DNA of 64,000 nucleotides, from NCBI GenBank assembly GCA_002405835.1, contig DHMO01000053.1:38240-102239 (forward strand), read 5' to 3'. Below the pieces are notes generated by a model. It made no database searches and had not been told where the DNA came from. It saw only the letters and a list, made by a program, of their open reading frames with translations. Numbering within the stretch: the first letter of the stretch is position 1; each line of letters opens with the position of its first letter. The stretch comes from Lentisphaeria bacterium UBA4640. GTDB taxonomy: Bacteria; Verrucomicrobiota; Lentisphaeria; Victivallales; UBA1829. Below are positions 60,216 through 64,000 of the stretch, one piece after another. The position numbers and the translations under genes are program-made.

Positions 60216-61559
60216 TCAGATGCCCTGATCGATCATTGCATTCGCAACCTTGCGGAAGCCGGCGATGTTCGCGCCGAGGACGTAGTTGTCCGGCTCGCCG
60301 AATTCTTCAGCGGCGGCACGTGCGGCATTGTGAATGCTGACCATGATGCCGTGGAGTTTCTGGTCGACTTCTTCGCGAGTCCAGCTGAGACGCATTGCGT
60401 TCTGGCTCATTTCGAGTCCGCTGGTGGCAACGCCGCCGGCATTGGAAGCCTTGCCGGGGGAGAAGAGAAGTCCGGCGCCCTGGATGACCTGGGTTGCTTC
60501 GAGTGTGGTCGGCATGTTCGCGCCTTCCGCAACGCAGATACAGCCGTTCTTGACCAGCGCTTTTGCGTCTTCAACATCAAGTTCGTTCTGGGTTGCGCAG
60601 GGCATTGCGACGTCGCAGGCGACGAGCTGCCACGGGCGCTTGCCTTCGGCGTACTTGACGCTCTTGAACTCGTTGGCAACCTCTTTGATGCGTCCGCGGC
60701 GGACGTTCTTGAGTTCCATGATGTAAGCGAGTTTCTCGGCGTCGAGACCCTCTTCATCAATGATTGTGCCGTTGGAGTCGGAGAGAGACATGACCTTACC
60801 GCCGAGCTGGGTGACCTTCTGCGCGCAGTACTGAGCAACGTTTCCGGAACCGGAGATAAGGACGCGCTTGCCTTCGAAGGAGGTGTTGCGGGTCTTGAGC
60901 ATTTCGGTTGCGAAGTAGGCGTTGCCGTAACCGGTGGCTTCCGGACGGACAAGGCTTCCGCCCCAGTTCAGGCCCTTGCCGGTGAGAACGCTGTCATAGC
61001 TGTTGACGATGCGCTTGTACTGACCGAAAAGGTAGCCGATTTCACGTCCGCCGACTCCGATGTCACCGGCGGGAACGTCGGTGCTGGGACCGATGTGACG
61101 ATAGAGTTCACGCATGAAGGACTGGCAGAATGCCATGACTTCGCGGTCGGATTTGCCCTTCGGGTCGAAGTTGGATCCGCCTTTGCCGCCGCCCATCGGG
61201 AGGGTGGTGAGGGAGTTCTTGAAGATCTGCTCGAATCCGAGGAACTTCAGGATGCTGAGGTTCACGGACGGGTGGAAGCGGAGACCGCCCTTATAGGGTC
61301 CGATTGCGCTGTTGAACTGAACACGGTAGCCCTGATTGACCTGGATTTCGCCCTTGTCGTCAACCCAGGGAACCTGGAAGAGGATGGTGCGTTCCGGAAC
61401 GACGATGCGTTCGAGAATTTTGTTCTTTTCATAACGGGAATCTCTGTCGAGGAGTTTGCCGAGCGATTCGAAAACTTCGGTCACGCTCTGGATGAATTCC
61501 TTTTCCCACGGTGCGGTCTGCTTGATGTTCTCAAGCACTCTCTGTGCATAGCTGTTCAT
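60216..61559 (-). CDS. gdhA: NADP-specific glutamate dehydrogenase
   Basis: 447 residues, exactly the length of E. coli GdhA. Family features: YRVQFNSAIGPYKGGLRFHPSVNLSILKFLGFEQ, PMGGGKGGSNFDPKGKSD (catalytic Lys), STDVPAGDIGVGGREIGYLFGQY, the Rossmann fingerprint GSGNVAQYCAQ, and CAEGANMPTT. It makes glutamate from 2-oxoglutarate and ammonium with NADPH, the main ammonium-assimilation route when nitrogen is plentiful. The leader holds a tandem repeat around the predicted start, likely a regulator site. RBS AGAGAGG. Confidence 0.97.
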   Translation of the reverse strand: MNSYAQRVLENIKQTAPWEKEFIQSVTEVFESLGKLLDRDSRYEKNKILERIVVPERTILFQVPWVDDKGEIQVNQGYRVQFNSAIGPYKGGLRFHPSVNLSILKFLGFEQIFKNSLTTLPMGGGKGGSNFDPKGKSDREVMAFCQSFMRELYRHIGPSTDVPAGDIGVGGREIGYLFGQYKRIVNSYDSVLTGKGLNWGGSLVRPEATGYGNAYFATEMLKTRNTSFEGKRVLISGSGNVAQYCAQKVTQLGGKVMSLSDSNGTIIDEEGLDAEKLAYIMELKNVRRGRIKEVANEFKSVKYAEGKRPWQLVACDVAMPCATQNELDVEDAKALVKNGCICVAEGANMPTTLEATQVIQGAGLLFSPGKASNAGGVATSGLEMSQNAMRLSWTREEVDQKLHGIMVSIHNAARAAAEEFGEPDNYVLGANIAGFRKVANAMIDQGI

Positions 61560-61578
61560 GTTTACCTCTCTTTGAAAG

Positions 61579-61623
61579 TTTGCAACTGTTTTGCAACTGT
61601 ACAGTAATCTACAGTATTGTCAG
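61579..61623 (-). promoter_or_regulatory. gdhA promoter with tandem 11-base repeat and palindrome
   Basis: Minus-strand promoter: CTGACA (61618-61623), 16-base spacer, TACAGT (61596-61601). Two perfect tandem copies of TTTGCAACTGT lie at 61579-61589 and 61590-61600, one helical turn apart, and a perfect palindrome ACTGTACAGT at 61596-61605 spans the -10. This looks like an operator for a regulator of nitrogen assimilation, identity unknown. Confidence 0.55.
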
Positions 61624-61796
61624 AAAAAAATCAATATCCATCCCGAAAAAACTTGAATTTTGAATCTTACATTTTTGTTATACAAAATTGTAACTTTTTA
61701 AACACACAAAACAGAGTCTGCCAAAAACATAGAAAATTCAGCAAAACAGAAATGTTGACAATTTGCGTTTCTGTAAAACAAAAAAAGAAAAAACGC

Positions 61797-62117
61797 TTAT
61801 TTGCAGTTCGCGCACACGGCGGAACGGGCGGTTGATGCACCGATTCCGGCAATTTCTACAATTTTGTTCTTTGCCGTCATTCCGGAAACAACCGAAACTG
61901 CGGATTTCGGACAGCGGAAGAGCGAAGCGAAGAATTCGCAGAGCGCGGCGTTTGCCTTGCCGTCGACGGGCGGCGCAGTCAGAGCGACTTTCAGAGCTCC
62001 ATCGAAAAGCCCCATGATTTTTGAACGGGAAGAACGCGGCTGCACCCGGCAGGTAATCCGGGTGTAGCCGTTGTAATCGGTGATAATCGAAGTCAATTCA
62101 GATTCGGAAAGCGGCAT
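61797..62117 (-). CDS. DUF167/YggU family protein
   Basis: 106 residues from the ATG at 62117; a GTG at 62123 would overlap the ftsH stop and add two residues. The DUF167 core is clear: TRITCRVQPRSSRSKIMGLFDGALKVALTAPPVDGKANAALCEFFASLF, with the family's P-R-(S/A)-x-K and PP-V-DGKAN motifs. Small alpha/beta fold, function unknown. Directly follows ftsH on the same strand, so co-transcribed. Confidence 0.88.
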   Translation of the reverse strand: MPLSESELTSIITDYNGYTRITCRVQPRSSRSKIMGLFDGALKVALTAPPVDGKANAALCEFFASLFRCPKSAVSVVSGMTAKNKIVEIAGIGASTARSAVCANCK

Positions 62118-62119
62118 TT

Positions 62120-64000
62120 TCACTCAGCTTTCGGCGTTTCTGCGGCGGACTCTTCCGGCTTGACTTCCTGAACGGTCGGCTCATCATGATGCGCCGGGGG
62201 GAGACCTAGCATGGTGCGGATTTCCGCCGCATCCATTGTCTCTTTCTCCAGCAGAGCATTTGCGAGTTTGTCGAGTTCATCTCGGTGGTCGGTCAGAATC
62301 TTTGTCGCGGTATTCTTTGCGTCCATGACAAGCCGCTTGACCTCCAGGTCGATCTCCCGGGCGGTCTCTTCGCTGAAGGATTCGCTGCGGGTGATGTCGC
62401 GTCCGAGGTAAATGTGATCGGCGCGCTCGCCGTACTGAACCGTGCCGAGCTTGTCGCTCATGCCGAACGAGCAGACCATGGCACGCGCAACTTTTGTCGC
62501 GTGTTCGATATCCGCCGCGGCTCCGCTGGTTACGTCTCCGATCACGAGTTCTTCGGCAACGCGCCCGCCCATTGCAAGTGCCATGGAGTCGAGCATTTCC
62601 AAACGGCTCTGCGAGTAACGGTCCTCATCCGGCATCATCATGGTGACGCCAAGCGCGGGGCCGCGCGGGATGATGGTGACCTTGTGCAGAGTCATTGCAT
62701 GTTCGCAGTGAAGGTTGACGATCGCATGACCGGCTTCATGCCACGCGGTGAGCTTGCGTTCGCGGTCGGAGATTTTGCGGCTGCGGCGTTCGGCTCCCCA
62801 GCAGACCTTGTCGCGGGCCTCTTCGAGGTCCGCCTGGGTTGCGGCCTTGCGGTCGTTGCGGGCGGCGAGAAGCGCCGCTTCGTTGATGAGATTCGCCAGG
62901 TCGGCTCCGCTGAATCCGGAAGTCGTCTTTGCAATCACATCAAGGTCGACCGTGGGTTCCAGCTTGATGTTCTTTGCATGAACATTCAGAATCATGCGGC
63001 GACCGCGGATATCGGGCAGATCCATGACAATCTGACGGTCAAAGCGTCCGGGACGCAGCAGTGCGGGGTCGAGAACATCCGCGCGGTTGGTTGCCGCAAG
63101 GACAATCACGCCTTCCTGCGTTTCGAGACCGTCCATCTCAACGAGCATGGCGTTGAGGGTCTGTTCACGCTCGTCATGCCCGCCGCCGATTCCGGTGAAA
63201 CGGGAACGGCCGACCGCGTCGATTTCGTCGATGAAGATCAGGCACGGTGCATGTTTGCGCGCCTGTTCGAACATGTCACGGACGCGGCTTGCGCCGACGC
63301 CGACGAACATTTCCACGAAGTCGGAACCGCTGATTGCAAAGAACGGAACATTCGCCTCGCCGGCAACGGCTTTCGCCATCAGCGTTTTGCCGGTTCCCGG
63401 AGGTCCGAGAAGAAGCGCACCCTTCGGAATCTTTCCGCCGAGCATTTTGTATTTGAGCGGATCTTTGAGATAATCCACGATCTCTTTCATTTCAGCTTTT
63501 GCTTCATCGCAGCCGGCGACATCATCGAATTTCTTTTTGTTTTCGTCGGCGGTGATCATGCGGGCGCGGCTTTTGCCGAACTGCATGGCTCCGCGTCCCG
63601 ACATTTTCATCTGACGGGAGAAGAGGAAATAGATGAATCCGATGATGAGGAAGCCGACCAGAAGATTGACCAGCAGACTGGTCCACCAGCTGTCGCGCTG
63701 AAGGATCTCAACCTTCTTGACCTTGTTCAGACCGTCCATGATTGCGGGCGTCTTGATGACACGGGCGGAATAATAGAGTTTGGAGCCGTTTGCTGCGGAA
63801 ACCGTAAGATCGGTGGTGTTCGGCGCAGCGGGTGCGGATTTGTATTCGCCGCGAATCTGCAGGACCTCTTCCGATTCGGGGGTGATAACCGCGGTGACGA
63901 CATTTCCCGCTCCGAGATTCTGTTCAAACTGGGTCTGATTCCAGTCGACACGGTCTCCCGTTGACGGGTTGTATTTATATACGAAGAGAGTCACCATCAG
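62120..64000 (-). CDS. ftsH: FtsH AAA+ zinc metalloprotease (5' end outside window)
   Basis: At least 626 residues; the frame stays open to the window edge, and the ATG at 63997 is probably internal because FtsH has a short cytoplasmic tail and a first membrane helix before this part. Seen: the periplasmic domain, the second membrane helix (LVNLLVGFLIIGFIYFLF), Walker A GPPGTGKT, Walker B LIFIDEIDAVG, the SRH (NRADVLDPALLRPGRFDRQ), and the protease HEAGHA (zinc). It degrades membrane and regulatory proteins. The C-terminus is rich in Glu and Pro. Followed by the DUF167 gene. Confidence 0.97.
   Translation of the reverse strand: MMVTLFVYKYNPSTGDRVDWNQTQFEQNLGAGNVVTAVITPESEEVLQIRGEYKSAPAAPNTTDLTVSAANGSKLYYSARVIKTPAIMDGLNKVKKVEILQRDSWWTSLLVNLLVGFLIIGFIYFLFSRQMKMSGRGAMQFGKSRARMITADENKKKFDDVAGCDEAKAEMKEIVDYLKDPLKYKMLGGKIPKGALLLGPPGTGKTLMAKAVAGEANVPFFAISGSDFVEMFVGVGASRVRDMFEQARKHAPCLIFIDEIDAVGRSRFTGIGGGHDEREQTLNAMLVEMDGLETQEGVIVLAATNRADVLDPALLRPGRFDRQIVMDLPDIRGRRMILNVHAKNIKLEPTVDLDVIAKTTSGFSGADLANLINEAALLAARNDRKAATQADLEEARDKVCWGAERRSRKISDRERKLTAWHEAGHAIVNLHCEHAMTLHKVTIIPRGPALGVTMMMPDEDRYSQSRLEMLDSMALAMGGRVAEELVIGDVTSGAAADIEHATKVARAMVCSFGMSDKLGTVQYGERADHIYLGRDITRSESFSEETAREIDLEVKRLVMDAKNTATKILTDHRDELDKLANALLEKETMDAAEIRTMLGLPPAHHDEPTVQEVKPEESAAETPKAE

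Noticed and set aside
60195..61607. 470-codon open frame on the plus strand
   Set aside because: Antisense to gdhA, whose 447 residues match the family throughout.
61740..61796. Terminator hairpin after the DUF167 gene
   Set aside because: Only a 6-base-pair stem with a long T-rich loop can be drawn and no clean stem-plus-T-run order; too weak to list.
62285..63964. 559-codon open frame on the plus strand
   Set aside because: Antisense to ftsH, which has Walker, SRH and HEAGH motifs on the minus strand.
1..64000. CRISPR arrays, transposases, integrases, phage genes or toxin-antitoxin pairs
   Set aside because: I looked for spaced direct repeats of 20-40 bases, insertion-sequence ends and such protein families and found none that hold up.

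Overview
The window reads as chromosomal DNA of an anaerobic, fermentative bacterium of the Lentisphaerota (Victivallis-like). This is an inference from gene content, not from a marker gene: a prepilin-like protein with a C-terminal H-X9-DG motif sits among an LVIVD-repeat protein and a giant exported glycosidase; other carbohydrate-active enzymes (GH29, GH36, an SGNH hydrolase, a partial glycosidase) are scattered through it; energy metabolism is anaerobic (class III ribonucleotide reductase NrdD/NrdG, the [FeFe]-hydrogenase maturase HydF, a 2-oxoacid:ferredoxin oxidoreductase); and McsA/McsB are present. I see no rRNA, CRISPR array, transposase, integrase or phage gene. One tRNA gene, tRNA-Arg(CCU), is present.

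Layout. 1-2880: end of a glycosidase gene plus a coupled exported protein. 2954-5289: glnS and an MBL-fold hydrolase, closed by a strong terminator. 5525-9541: a small membrane protein, a sugar isomerase/epimerase plus DMT transporter pair divergent from an XRE-cupin regulator, and an AraC regulator. 9674-18245: a radical SAM protein, then the LVIVD-prepilin-giant glycosidase run. 18246-21718 (minus): nrdD-nrdG-methyltransferase behind a promoter with two NrdR boxes. 21867-24116 (minus): a membrane protein and an alpha-L-fucosidase. 24306-26622: a CadC-type repressor and its P-type metal ATPase behind a palindromic operator. 26625-29338: an AraC regulator divergent from an alpha-galactosidase. 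30123-36924: one tightly overlapping transcription unit, mcsA-mcsB-membrane histidine kinase-5'-nucleotidase-lipoprotein-exported protein-flavin split-barrel protein. 36989-41685: monooxygenase-like protein, coaD, yceD, nitroreductase and the KorDA(BC) complex. 41792-42916: an AT-rich trypsin-like protease next to the tRNA. 43014-52189: a lone ABC permease, addB, addA and RNase R. 52195-57612 (minus): a radical SAM-methyltransferase fusion, rpe, a SirB1-like protein, a DEDDh exonuclease and hydF. 57950-64000: an AT-rich SGNH hydrolase, DciA, a small membrane protein, gdhA, a DUF167 protein and truncated ftsH.

The genes work together mainly as glycan foraging (secreted glycosidases, intracellular fucosidase and galactosidase, AraC control), fermentation and electron disposal (Kor, HydF), anaerobic dNTP supply, nitrogen assimilation (GdhA), protein quality control (McsAB, FtsH) and DNA/RNA maintenance (AddAB, RNase R, DciA, exonuclease, tRNA modification). 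The most notable items are the gene joining a YhcC/YtqA-type radical SAM enzyme to an MnmC-type tRNA methyltransferase, the histidine kinase whose membrane domain resembles VUT/YhhQ transporters and is coupled to McsAB and a 5'-nucleotidase, and the readable promoter-operator architecture at nrdD, the metal ATPase operon and gdhA. Many promoters here read as TTGAAA/TTGATT, a 16-base spacer, then TATATT.
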